Assembly: GCA_022825505.1 (NCBI GenBank)
Contig: JAJDWR010000084.1
Coordinates: 62,001 to 126,000 of the forward strand
DNA: 64,000 nt
Reading direction: 5' to 3'
Origin: Gammaproteobacteria bacterium
GTDB taxonomy: Bacteria > Pseudomonadota > Gammaproteobacteria > Steroidobacterales > Rariloculaceae
Shown: positions 8,897 through 16,497 of the stretch, one piece after another
Layout: each line of letters opens with the position of its first letter
Position numbering within the stretch: the first letter of the stretch is position 1
Notes under the pieces: model-generated
Databases searched by the model: none
What the model was told of the DNA's origin: nothing
What the model saw: the letters and a program-made list of their open reading frames with translations, nothing else
Translations under genes and position numbers: made by a program

Positions 8897-9766
8897 TCAC
8901 TCCCCGGCCTGCGGCCAGATGCGGATCAGCCCTTCCTGGGCGGTTGAGGCAACCAGCGTGCCATTTTCGTCAAAAAACCGGCCGGTGGCGAGTCCGCGAG
9001 CGCCTGCGGCGTTCGGGCTTTCCATACTATAGAGCAGCCAGCGGTCGGCGCGGAACGGACGATGGAACCACATGGCGTGGTCGAGGCTCGTCATCTGCAC
9101 GTTGTCCTGCTCCCAGCGGATCCCGTGGGGCAGGATGGTCGTGCCCACCAACTGGTAGTCGGAGATGTAGGCGAGCAGGTTGCGGTGCAGGTCGGAGTCG
9201 TCGGGCAGGTCGTCGACCGTGCGGACCCAGAGATGGCGGTAGGGCTTTCTCGGCGCTCTGGTCAGGATATCCACCGACTCCACCGGCCGCATCTCGATGG
9301 GCCGCGCCCGTTTCAGGTAGCGGCGCATCTTCTGGGGCACGTTCTGCATGCTTGCCGCGGGCACGTCGCGCAGTTCGGCGAGTTCTTCGGGGCGAGGCAC
9401 ATCCGGCGCGCCGGGCTGATGCTCGATCCCCTTCTCTGGTTTCTGAAACGACGCCGTCATGTTGAAAATCGGGCGGCCGTGCTGAACCGCGACCACGCGG
9501 CGGTTGCTGAAACTGCGGCCGTTCCTGGCGCGGTCGACTTCGTAAAGGATCGGCGCGCACACGTCGCCGGCGCGCAGGAAGTAGGCGTGGAGCGAATGGA
9601 CCTTCAAGTCTTCCACGGTGTAGCTGGCGGCGCTGAGCGCCTGCCCGAGCACCTGACCGCCGAACACGCGCCGGCTGCCGATATCCCGGCTCTCGCCGCG
9701 GAAGTAGTTGTCCTCCAGTCGCTCAAGTTCCAGGAGCTTGAGCAGATCGGCCAAAATCGGTTTCAT
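8897..9766 (-). CDS. tesB: Acyl-CoA thioesterase II
   Basis: 289 residues, the standard TesB length. It has a double hot-dog fold. The N-terminal half contains RRVFGGQVLGQALSAA and VHSLHAYFLRAGD; the C-terminal half contains HAMWFHRPFRADRWLLYSME and GLATGRFFDENGTLVAS, with the catalytic D, T and Q region recognisable (SLDHAMWFH). It hydrolyses medium- and long-chain acyl-CoA in the cytoplasm. It lies 70 bp downstream of the dehydrogenase gene and 3 bp upstream of the DUF6152 gene, probably one transcript. Confidence 0.92.
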   Translation of the reverse strand: MKPILADLLKLLELERLEDNYFRGESRDIGSRRVFGGQVLGQALSAASYTVEDLKVHSLHAYFLRAGDVCAPILYEVDRARNGRSFSNRRVVAVQHGRPIFNMTASFQKPEKGIEHQPGAPDVPRPEELAELRDVPAASMQNVPQKMRRYLKRARPIEMRPVESVDILTRAPRKPYRHLWVRTVDDLPDDSDLHRNLLAYISDYQLVGTTILPHGIRWEQDNVQMTSLDHAMWFHRPFRADRWLLYSMESPNAAGARGLATGRFFDENGTLVASTAQEGLIRIWPQAGE

Positions 9767-9836
9767 GGCTCCGGGTCCGTCAACGTTTTCCGATTCATGA
9801 CCCAGGGCCTGTCAGCGTGATCGGATCGGGACAGCA

Positions 9837-10724
9837 CTAACCGGACCTGCGCGGCCGGTTCCGATTCAGCCGCGCGATGAGGCTGCTGGTGTCCCAGCGT
9901 GCGCCGCCCATGCCTTCGACATCGGCGTAGAACTGGTCGACCAGGGCGGCGACAGGTAGCTCCGCGCCGTTGCGGCGGGCCTCCTGCAGGCAGATCCGCA
10001 GGTCCTTTCTCATCCACTCCACCGCAAAGCCGAACTCGAATTCGCCGGCCATCATGGTTTCCCAGCGGTTGTCCATCTGCCAGGACTGGGCGGCGCCCTG
10101 GCTGATGACCTCCACCGCGCGCTGCGGATCCAGGTCGGCCCGGCGGGCAAAATTCAATGCTTCGGAGAGGCCCTGAACGAGTCCGGCGATGGCGATCTGA
10201 TTGACCATCTTGGTCAACTGGCCGCAGCCTGCGCCGCCCATGAGCCGGACGGTGCCTGCGAAGCAGCGGATCAGCGGCTCGGCTTTGCGGAATGCTTCCT
10301 CATCCCCGCCCACCATGACGGTCAGCTTGCCCTGCTCGGCGCCTGCCTGTCCGCCGGAGACCGGCGCATCCAGGCATCGCACGCCGAGCTCGGCGCCGGC
10401 CGAGGCAATCTCCCGCGCCATGTCTGCCGAGGCCGTGGTGTGATCGATCAGTGTGGACCCGGGCTGCATGGCGTCGATGACGCCCCGATCCAGGATGACG
10501 TCCCGCAGGTCGGGATCGTCGCCGAGACAGGAAAACACGAATTCCTTGCCGGCGACCGCGTCCGCCGCAGCGTCCGCCCGCGCGCCTCCGTGCCGGTCGC
10601 ACCAGCGCCGCGCCTTGTCGGCGGTTCGGTTGTACACGGTCACGTCGTGACCCGCGCTGCTCAGCCAACCGGCCATGGGATAGCCCATGACGCCAAGACC
10701 CAGAAAGGCGACTCTGTTCGGCAA
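9837..10724 (-). CDS. 3-hydroxyisobutyrate dehydrogenase-family NAD(P) oxidoreductase
   Basis: 295 residues. The N-terminal Rossmann motif is VAFLGLGVMGYPMAGWL, the substrate-binding signature is LDAPVSGGQAGAEQGKLTVM and the catalytic lysine lies in AGCGQLTKMVNQIAIAG. This is the beta-hydroxyacid dehydrogenase family, which includes tartronate semialdehyde and 3-hydroxyisobutyrate dehydrogenases; the substrate cannot be fixed from sequence. The start is a TTG at 10724 with a GGAG about 9 bases upstream. It heads the run leading to tesB and the short DUF6152 gene. Confidence 0.85.
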   Translation of the reverse strand: MPNRVAFLGLGVMGYPMAGWLSSAGHDVTVYNRTADKARRWCDRHGGARADAAADAVAGKEFVFSCLGDDPDLRDVILDRGVIDAMQPGSTLIDHTTASADMAREIASAGAELGVRCLDAPVSGGQAGAEQGKLTVMVGGDEEAFRKAEPLIRCFAGTVRLMGGAGCGQLTKMVNQIAIAGLVQGLSEALNFARRADLDPQRAVEVISQGAAQSWQMDNRWETMMAGEFEFGFAVEWMRKDLRICLQEARRNGAELPVAALVDQFYADVEGMGGARWDTSSLIARLNRNRPRRSG

Positions 10725-10758
10725 CCTGGATTCTCCGTGACCTGCCTCAAAACCGGCG

Positions 10759-11646
10759 CTACCTTAGCACTGCCGCCATGGCAGCGGCAAAGCCCTTCAG
10801 CTCGTCTGCAGGACCGTCTCCGCCGTGTGCCAGCGCCCAGAAAAAAGCCATCAACCGCACCAGCCTGATGACCTGGTTCAATTGCGCGAGGGAAATGGGA
10901 ACGCGTTCCGGCCCGTAGTAGGCATCCAGCAGGCGATGACAGTGGGCCGGGCCGAATCCGTTCAGCCCTGCAAGCCCTGCCAGATCGAGAACCGGATCTG
11001 CGAGTACCGCGTATTCGAAGTCCACCAGCCAGAGCTGACCATCGTCGAGGATGTTGGCAGCGACCAGGTCGTTGTGGCAGAGGGCCATCGGCTTGAACGC
11101 TGCTTCGTACGCTTGCGCAAGATCCCTGAAATCCGGTCCCCAGACGCGTCGTTCGTCCGCAAGGTTACGTCGTGCGCCTGGAGGTCCGCGGCTGGCATCG
11201 ATGCAGGCTCGCGCCAGTTCCGTCGGTCGAAAGGCGGAGATCCCGGTGGGTGCCGGCAGACTGTGCAGCCGGCGCAATGTGACCGCGATCCGATCGATGT
11301 TTACGCGTTCTCGGACCCTTTCGGCAGTCAGCGATGTCGCACTCTCGACGTACCGGGTTACGAGAGCACCGGTTTCGTCGTCGCAAACAACCACCTCGGG
11401 TGCCAGTTTCGCGTCGGCGGCCACCGCCAGCACGCGTCTCTCGCTCTCGAGACTGAGGGTTTCACCGGCGCGGGCGGTCTCGCCGGCGTCGGAAACCAGG
11501 GGGAGACGGACCGCCCATTTTTCGCTGCCATACCTCAGCAGGCAGCCGCGATTGCTGAGTCCGCCGGGCAGTGGCTGCGCCTGCAGACTCGCCGCATCGA
11601 CCTGAAGAAGTGTCGCGAGCCTCGCGAGTGTTGCCTGTTCGATCAC
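10759..11646 (-). CDS. Aminoglycoside/choline-kinase-like phosphotransferase (possible thiamine or nucleoside kinase)
   Basis: 295 residues of the APH/ChoK fold. Motifs are LPGGLSNRGCLLRYGSEKWA (nucleotide loop), LCHNDLVAANILDDG (catalytic HxD...N) and LWLVDFEYAVLADPVLDLAG (metal-binding D). Translation starts at a GTG four bases after the stop of pnuC, so the two are almost certainly coupled. A PnuC-type importer followed by a small-molecule kinase fits metabolic trapping of an imported vitamin; E. coli ThiK belongs to this fold and phosphorylates thiamine. Choosing thiamine over nicotinamide riboside is inference. Confidence 0.8.
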   Translation of the reverse strand: MIEQATLARLATLLQVDAASLQAQPLPGGLSNRGCLLRYGSEKWAVRLPLVSDAGETARAGETLSLESERRVLAVAADAKLAPEVVVCDDETGALVTRYVESATSLTAERVRERVNIDRIAVTLRRLHSLPAPTGISAFRPTELARACIDASRGPPGARRNLADERRVWGPDFRDLAQAYEAAFKPMALCHNDLVAANILDDGQLWLVDFEYAVLADPVLDLAGLAGLNGFGPAHCHRLLDAYYGPERVPISLAQLNQVIRLVRLMAFFWALAHGGDGPADELKGFAAAMAAVLR

Positions 11647-11650
11647 GGGA

Positions 11651-12247
11651 TCACGAGGTCCCGGCCAGATACTCGCGTCTCCAACGCCGGAAGCCGATTA
11701 CGGCCATGACCAGGTAGAACACGAACAGCAGGGCAGTCAGGTAAAGCTCTCTGGCCACGTAGAGATAGACGGCAATGCTGTCGATGACAAGCCAATACAA
11801 CCAGTGCTCCAACACTTTTCGCGCCACCATGAAGGTCGTCGCAACGGCCGCCACGGTGATAAAGGCTTCGGCGTAGGGGAAAGGGGTGTCGGTCCTGCTC
11901 ATGATCCAGCCGAGGAGCAGGGCGGTGGCACTGATTCCTGCGATCACCTGAATATGGCGGACAATCGTCAAGGTGTGAATCCGTACTCCGGTGCCTTCGT
12001 CTCCTGCGTAACGCCACTGGTACCAGCCGTAAATTGCCATGCCCACGTAAAAAATCTGCAGCGCGGATTGCATGTAGAGGAGGGCGGAATAGAAAATCAC
12101 CATGAAGATCAGGGCGCTGATCATCCCGGCTGCCCAGCAAAGGATGTTCTGGTGGATGGCCAGCACCAGGTAGGCGATGGCCAGCAGGACCGCAGCCGTC
12201 TCGGGAATGGACAGTGTCGAGTAGGCGGTAACGAGGTATTCGAGCAT
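11651..12247 (-). CDS. PnuC-family vitamin/nucleoside transporter
   Basis: 198 residues, about seven membrane helices. The family hallmarks AIYGWYQWRYA (WxxW) and LEHWLYWLVIDSIAVYLYVA are clear. PnuC proteins facilitate uptake of nicotinamide riboside; the PnuT branch carries thiamine and others riboflavin. The ATG at 12247 lies 30 bp from the moaB stop, leaving no room for a TPP riboswitch. The kinase gene follows within 4 bp, and phosphorylation by that kinase would trap the substrate in the cell. Confidence 0.85.
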   Translation of the reverse strand: MLEYLVTAYSTLSIPETAAVLLAIAYLVLAIHQNILCWAAGMISALIFMVIFYSALLYMQSALQIFYVGMAIYGWYQWRYAGDEGTGVRIHTLTIVRHIQVIAGISATALLLGWIMSRTDTPFPYAEAFITVAAVATTFMVARKVLEHWLYWLVIDSIAVYLYVARELYLTALLFVFYLVMAVIGFRRWRREYLAGTS

Positions 12248-12277
12248 GGCCGGACAACAGTACCGGGCGCTACCGAT

Positions 12278-12808
12278 CTACCCTGTTTCCTTCAGGCGAG
12301 GCAACAACTCCGCCAGGTTGCAGGGCCGGGTCCGATAGTCCAGTTGCAGGGCGATGATCCTGTCCCAGCCGGTGGCGCAGGCGTTGATGGAGCCGGGCAG
12401 GCAGAAAACGTAGGTTCCATTGGCTACGCCGGCGAGGCAACGGGACTGAATACTCGACGTGCCGATTTCCTCGTACGAGATGGCCCTGAACAACTCGCCG
12501 AAGCCGTCGATGGTTTTCTCCAGCAGGGGTGCCACGGCCTCAGGTGTGCCGTCGCGCCCGGTCACGCCGGTGCCGCCGGTGGTGATCACCACCTCGACTT
12601 CGGGATCATCGATCCAGCCGGAAACGCGAGCGCCGATGGCGTCGAGATCGTCCCGTACGATCGCCTTCTCGTGCAAGCGGTGGCCGCTCCCGGTCAATCG
12701 CTCAACCAGCAACGCGCCCGAGCGGTCCGAGTGCTCGTCACGGGTATCGGATACGGTAAGGACCGCGATCTTGAGCGGGATCAGCTCCCTTGGGTTCGCC
12801 TCCGGCAT
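12278..12808 (-). CDS. moaB: Molybdenum cofactor biosynthesis protein B
   Basis: 176 residues of the MoaB/Mog fold. Visible motifs are IAVLTVSDTRDEHSDRSG, VVITTGGTGVTGRDGTPEAV (the adenylyl-binding GGTG loop) and GTYVFCLPGSINACATGWD. The family adenylylates molybdopterin before molybdenum insertion by MoeA, although E. coli MoaB itself is dispensable. ATG at 12808. It lies upstream of pnuC on the same strand, away from the moaACDE operon at 16.0-18.3 kb. Confidence 0.88.
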   Translation of the reverse strand: MPEANPRELIPLKIAVLTVSDTRDEHSDRSGALLVERLTGSGHRLHEKAIVRDDLDAIGARVSGWIDDPEVEVVITTGGTGVTGRDGTPEAVAPLLEKTIDGFGELFRAISYEEIGTSSIQSRCLAGVANGTYVFCLPGSINACATGWDRIIALQLDYRTRPCNLAELLPRLKETG

Positions 12809-12819
12809 GGGGCGATAAC

Positions 12820-12942
12820 ATGGCAGGAACTCCCGCGCCCCGCAAGGAGTCCCGCCAGGCGTCCCGCAAGCGGTCTCGCAAGGAGTTCCGAAAGGAGCCC
12901 CGAAAGGCGTCCCGCAAGGAGTTCTACAAGCTGTGCCCCTGA
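12820..12942 (+). CDS. Small basic ORF built from 12-bp repeats
   Basis: 40-residue ORF from an ATG at 12820 to a TGA at 12942, divergent from moaB. The product is rich in lysine and arginine and repeats a four-residue RK-E/A-S/F pattern. The codon period equals the underlying 12-bp DNA repeat, so it may be a by-product of that repeat. No clear ribosome-binding site precedes the ATG. The stop sits in a GCCCC-TGAT-GGGGC hairpin (12934-12947). Unrecognised; possibly non-coding. Confidence 0.3.
   Translation: MAGTPAPRKESRQASRKRSRKEFRKEPRKASRKEFYKLCP
12840..12923. repeat. Degenerate 12-bp tandem repeat, seven units
   Basis: Seven consecutive 12-bp units with consensus CCGCAAGGAGTC run without interruption from 12840 to 12923 between moaB and the helix-hairpin-helix gene. 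Units differ at one to three positions (for example CCGCCAGGCGTC and CCGAAAGGAGCC). Several units contain AAGGAG, which resembles a Shine-Dalgarno core. No spacers, so it is not CRISPR. Confidence 0.8.
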
Positions 12943-12956
12943 TGGGGCAAACAGCG

Positions 12957-12990
12957 GCCCGGCAACCCTCTCCAGTCAGGGCCGCCGGGC
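12957..12990. terminator. Hairpin downstream of the helix-hairpin-helix gene
   Basis: GCCCGGC (12957-12963) pairs with GCCGGGC (12984-12990), with an inner CCCT/AGGG pair, just past the 3' end (13014) of the minus-strand gene. There is no U-tract, so it would be an imperfect terminator or an mRNA-stabilising hairpin. Confidence 0.3.
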
Positions 12991-13013
12991 TGCGACAGGA
13001 AAGTTGCGGGCGT

Positions 13014-13643
13014 CTAGTCCAGGGTCATGTACCGCTCGAACCGGGCGACCTCGGCCTCGTCCACGTACTTGCCGATCTCCCGGCGGAAATGATCCATGTC
13101 GGAATAGGGCTGATACTCGAGGAACTCGCGCACCATGCGATTGCTGGCTCCCGGCACCGTTGCGAAGTCGTCGCGGGTGGCAGAATTGAGGTTCAGCGGA
13201 ATGAACACGTATTGCTCCAGCCGCGCAACCTCGGCCTCGTCCACGTACTTGCCGATTTCCTGGCGGAACTGGTCCAGCGACGTATAGGGCCGATACTCCT
13301 CGAACTCGTGGGTCATGCGGTTGTTCATGCCGGGAATCAGCATGATCTCGTCGCCGGACGCGGTGTTGAGGTTGAGCGGAATGAACAGCTCCCCATACAC
13401 GTCCGCGCGCTGCTCTTCGCTGAGCGAGCCGCTCAGCAAGGCATCGAACTCCAGGGTACTTGCAAAGGGCCGGCCATCGACGATGCTGTCCACCAGCCCG
13501 GCGTCAAGATGCGCCACTCCGGCCAGTTCGCCCTCGTCGGCGAGGTTCGGGTTGAGAATGCTGTCGTTGTTGCCGACCTGGGCTTGCGCCAGGCTCCAGA
13601 ACAGGCCGGTTACCAGAAAAAGGGCCGTCTTGATTCCATCCAT
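13014..13643 (-). CDS. Exported protein with repeated helix-hairpin-helix modules
   Basis: 209 residues with a signal peptide (ALFLVTGLFWSLAQAQ). The mature part is a series of ComEA-like helix-hairpin-helix units: LNLNTASGDEIMLIPGMNNR and LNLNSATRDDFATVPGASNR, each followed by a nearly identical EIGKYVDEAEVAR block. A third, more diverged unit precedes them. HhH domains usually bind DNA non-specifically, so a periplasmic DNA-binding role is possible, but the modules also occur in proteins without shown DNA binding. ATG at 13643. No competence genes are adjacent. Confidence 0.7.
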   Translation of the reverse strand: MDGIKTALFLVTGLFWSLAQAQVGNNDSILNPNLADEGELAGVAHLDAGLVDSIVDGRPFASTLEFDALLSGSLSEEQRADVYGELFIPLNLNTASGDEIMLIPGMNNRMTHEFEEYRPYTSLDQFRQEIGKYVDEAEVARLEQYVFIPLNLNSATRDDFATVPGASNRMVREFLEYQPYSDMDHFRREIGKYVDEAEVARFERYMTLD

Positions 13644-13877
13644 CGTGTTACTCCAGGGAAGTTGCTGTCGGGATTTCCCGAAAAAATGACATCGGACCGC
13701 GCCAGGCGGTCGCCGGTCACACGGTCATCGTAATTGTCCGGACGCCGGCCATCGTAGGCAGGCCCGTCGAAAGCGGTCAAGCCGCTGCCTGCCAACTTGA
13801 GCAATCTTGACAATACGGCGGCATCCTGCAGCCTCAGGGGTGCCAGCCGGAGGGAATTTGCGGGCTATACTTCGCGG

Positions 13878-14471
13878 ATGCTTCGCCGCCTGATCAACTC
13901 GCACTGGCTCCTCTGGCTTCTGCTCGCGTTGCCGGGCGCCGTCACCATCGTCCGCTACGCGACGGGCGCGACCTTCTACGGTGAAGTGGTGCATTCCACG
14001 GGACAACTTTCCGCGCAACTGCTCATCCTCACCATGGCAGTGACTCCCATACAGTTGATGTTTCCCGGGCGCCGATGGATCCGGTGGCTCCTGAAACGGC
14101 GGCGCTATTTCGGAGTGGCCTCGTTCGGCTACGCGGTCCTGCATACGGTGGTCTACCTGATTCGAACGGGCGCGCTCGGCGATATTCTGGCCGATGCGGC
14201 GGAACTCGGACTGCTGACCGGGTGGATTGCGCTGGCCATTTTCGTTCCCCTGGCCGTCACCAGCAACGACGCCTCGGTGCGGCGCATGCGGCGCCTGTGG
14301 AAGCGGCTCCATCGATGGGTCTACGCGGCTGCCGTGCTGACCTTTGCACACTGGGTTCTCACCGCATTCGATCCGGTTCCGGGCCTGATTCACCTTGGGG
14401 TGCTGGCCGCGCTGGAGGCGATTCGAATCTGGAAAACGACTGTCTCGAGGCGGCGCCGGTTTGCCCGCTGA
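13878..14471 (+). CDS. Ferric-reductase-like membrane haem protein (MsrQ/YedZ type)
   Basis: 197 residues from the ATG at 13878. About six membrane helices with histidines positioned as haem ligands: VVHSTGQLSAQLL, FGYAVLHTVVYLI and RLHRWVYAAAVLTFAHWVL. The layout fits MsrQ, the haem b subunit that passes electrons to the periplasmic methionine-sulfoxide reductase MsrP. No msrP gene is next to it, so it may serve another partner. Its end overlaps the mocA-like gene by 11 bp if that gene starts at the TTG at 14461. The 13644-13877 intergenic stretch shows no gene. Confidence 0.75.
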   Translation: MLRRLINSHWLLWLLLALPGAVTIVRYATGATFYGEVVHSTGQLSAQLLILTMAVTPIQLMFPGRRWIRWLLKRRRYFGVASFGYAVLHTVVYLIRTGALGDILADAAELGLLTGWIALAIFVPLAVTSNDASVRRMRRLWKRLHRWVYAAAVLTFAHWVLTAFDPVPGLIHLGVLAALEAIRIWKTTVSRRRRFAR

Positions 14472-15045
14472 CCTCTGGAGCCTGGTGCTGGCGGCCGGCG
14501 GGTCGCGTCGACTCGGTACCCCCAAACAGTTGCTGAGAGTCCGGGGCCGGAGGCTGCTCAGCCGCGTGATCCACGCCGCCGAAATCGTCACGCCCGGCCG
14601 CGTAGTCGTCGTCATCGGCGCCGACGCACTCAGGATGCGTTCGTTGATACGGCGACACCACCGGGGGGCGCATTGTGTCACCAATGCTCGGTGGGAGCGG
14701 GGCATGGCCGGTTCGCTGCATACGGGGCTTGCGGTCTTGCCGGCGCGGGCGAGGGCCGTGCTTCTGTTGTTGAGCGATCAGCCGGCAGTAGGCGAGGCGT
14801 CCATGCGGCGTTTGGTCCGGGCGTGGCGGCGCAGTCCGGGCAAGGCGGCGGCAGCCGGCTATTCGGGTGTATCCGGCGTACCCGCGGTCCTGCCGAGAGC
14901 GCTCTGGAAGCAGGCGCGTCTACTCGCGGGCGACGAGGGCGCTCGCAAGCTGCTGCGTATGACGGAGTTGGCCGCCACGGTGGTGGATATGCCGGAGGCG
15001 GCGTGGGATATCGACACGCCGGAGGACCTGCAACAGCTTCATTAG
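14461..15045 (+). CDS. MocA/MobA-like molybdenum cofactor nucleotidyltransferase
   Basis: About 194 residues from a TTG at 14461; an earlier TTG at 14395 would overlap the previous gene by 77 bp. The GT-A nucleotidyltransferase signature is SLVLAAGGSRRLGTPKQLL at the very N-terminus, which is why the short start is preferred. LLLLSDQPAV holds the metal-binding D and VPAVLPRALW follows. MocA attaches CMP to molybdopterin to make the MCD cofactor of xanthine-oxidase-type enzymes. The presence of xdhC at 30.5 kb supports that role; MobA-type GMP transfer cannot be excluded. Confidence 0.75.
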   Translation: MPADLWSLVLAAGGSRRLGTPKQLLRVRGRRLLSRVIHAAEIVTPGRVVVVIGADALRMRSLIRRHHRGAHCVTNARWERGMAGSLHTGLAVLPARARAVLLLLSDQPAVGEASMRRLVRAWRRSPGKAAAAGYSGVSGVPAVLPRALWKQARLLAGDEGARKLLRMTELAATVVDMPEAAWDIDTPEDLQQLH

Positions 15046-15195
15046 CGACAGCGCGGAGGCCTGTGCCGCGCCTGGGAACCGCAAAGCGCGGACAGAGTGG
15101 AATTTTGGCTGCTCATGCCGCCGGGATATACTCAATAAGGGATTCGGGCAGGACAGCGGCCGAGTCCCGAAATACACGAACCATTGGGGAGTACG

Positions 15196-15897
15196 ATGAG
15201 ATCAACCACGCACTGGGCCGGCGCACTGCTCGTCCTTGGTCTTGCGATGCCGGGCTTCGCGCAGGATGAGGAGATTTCCGATCTGTGCGTCGCGGCTGTC
15301 GTCGAAGGCACTCAGGCAGTCGAATCCGGGGAACACGCGATCCACGTCATGACCTGTGCCGACAGCCAGCAAGGCACTGCCACGACCACCAGGGTCGGCG
15401 ACATGACACACACCGTCGGCGACGTGGGCGGGGAGCCGATGACGGTAGTTTCAAGCGACGTCGGGAGCATGACATACACGACCGGCCAGGTCGGCGGTCG
15501 CGCGGTAAGCGCCAGCACGGTGGAACTCGGAGATTCGACCATGACGGTGGGCACGGTCGGTGACCAGTCCATCAACAAGGTCACGACGCAGGTCGGCGAC
15601 ACCAGTTACACCTCGGGCCAGATCGGTTCCGATTCCGTCAACACGATAACGACGCAGGTCGGTGAAACCGGCTTCACTACGGGCCAGGTCGGTTCCGAGT
15701 CCATCAGTGCGACGACTACGCAAATCGGCAATACGAGCTTTACCACCGGCGTGGTGGATGGGCAGTCGGCCACGGTGACCACTATCGAAATCGGCAACGT
15801 CACCTATACGACTGGCCAGGTGGGCGGTCAGGCGGTCAGCTCAAGCACGGTAACGATCGGCGACATTACGTATACGACCGGCCAGTCGGACGAGTGA
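15196..15897 (+). CDS. Secreted protein made of 22-residue repeats
   Basis: 233 residues from the ATG at 15196, preceded by GGGGAG at 15186-15191. A signal peptide (ALLVLGLAMPGFAQ) leads into a short region with two cysteines (DLCVAAVVEG, HVMTCADS). Seven full and one partial 22-residue repeats follow, consensus VGDxxYTTGQVGGxxVxxxT, to the end. The regular T/S-rich, alternating pattern suggests a beta-solenoid or beta-roll. I do not recognise the family. An exported surface or periplasmic structural role is plausible. No further gene shares its transcript. Confidence 0.75.
   Translation: MRSTTHWAGALLVLGLAMPGFAQDEEISDLCVAAVVEGTQAVESGEHAIHVMTCADSQQGTATTTRVGDMTHTVGDVGGEPMTVVSSDVGSMTYTTGQVGGRAVSASTVELGDSTMTVGTVGDQSINKVTTQVGDTSYTSGQIGSDSVNTITTQVGETGFTTGQVGSESISATTTQIGNTSFTTGVVDGQSATVTTIEIGNVTYTTGQVGGQAVSSSTVTIGDITYTTGQSDE
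15394..15894 (+). repeat. 66-bp coding tandem repeat
   Basis: Unit starts fall at exactly 66-bp intervals (15394, 15460, 15526, 15592, 15658, 15724, 15790 and the partial 15856). Units 4 and 5 and units 2 and 7 are most alike. Spacing is perfectly conserved although bases diverge, which indicates selection on the 22-residue protein period. Confidence 0.9.
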
Positions 15898-15935
15898 CAG
15901 GCGCCGCCAGGCCGGGACGGGCGCAGGAGTCAAAC

Positions 15936-15990
15936 TCAGCGGGGCGGCCCGGTCACATAGTTGATGCAGCCCGAGTTGCCGCCGGTGCAG
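15936..15990 (-). pseudogene. Degenerate duplicate of the moaE 3' end
   Basis: Just downstream of the moaE stop, a 55-bp stretch repeats the last codons of moaE at a 64-bp offset. It would encode GGNSGCINYVTGPPR and a TGA, against GGDSGWINCVTGQPR and TGA in moaE itself. The similarity is evident at both DNA and protein level. It has no start of its own and probably arose by a partial tandem duplication that then diverged. Confidence 0.7.
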
Positions 15991-15999
15991 AAATCAGTT

Positions 16000-16449
16000 T
16001 CAGCGGGGTTGTCCGGTCACGCAGTTGATCCAGCCCGAGTCGCCGCCGGCGTAGTGCTCTTTCTTCCAGATGGGCAGACGGCTCTTGAGTTCGTCGATCA
16101 CGTAGCGGCATCCGTCGAACGCGTCGCCCCTATGTGCCGCGCTGACGCCTACCCACACGGCGCAATCCCCAATTTGCAGGTGACCGACACGGTGGGCGGC
16201 GGCGACCTTCAGCAGATTGAACCGCTGTAACGCTTCTGCGAGAACTCGTTCCCCTTCGGAGACGGCGATGGGACCGTACGCTTCGTATTCCAGGGAATCC
16301 ACGTCCCGGCCCTCGTTATGGTTGCGCACCCAGCCCTGGAACGCGGCGTACGCACCGGCCCGGTCGCTCTCCAGCCTGCGCTGCAGGGCATCGGCGTCGA
16401 TGTCCCGGTCGGTGATCTCGAAGTCGAGCATGTCGGCGCGCTCATCCAT
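16000..16449 (-). CDS. moaE: Molybdopterin synthase catalytic subunit
   Basis: 149 residues, normal length. MoaE transfers sulfur from the MoaD thiocarboxylate to cyclic pyranopterin monophosphate. Recognisable blocks are GAYAAFQGWVRNHNEG, LEYEAYGPIAVSEGE, AHRVGHLQIGDCAVWVGVSA and RLPIWKKEHY (catalytic lysines). ATG at 16449. It follows moaD by 48 bp at the end of the moaA-moaC-moaD-moaE series. Confidence 0.93.
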   Translation of the reverse strand: MDERADMLDFEITDRDIDADALQRRLESDRAGAYAAFQGWVRNHNEGRDVDSLEYEAYGPIAVSEGERVLAEALQRFNLLKVAAAHRVGHLQIGDCAVWVGVSAAHRGDAFDGCRYVIDELKSRLPIWKKEHYAGGDSGWINCVTGQPR

Positions 16450-16497
16450 CGCTTGCTCGAGCCTGGGTCTATGCGTCTCGCCGGCCGTATGCCGCCG

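Noticed and set aside
12248..12277. TPP riboswitch upstream of pnuC
   Set aside because: Only 30 bp separate the moaB stop from the pnuC start, too short for the aptamer.
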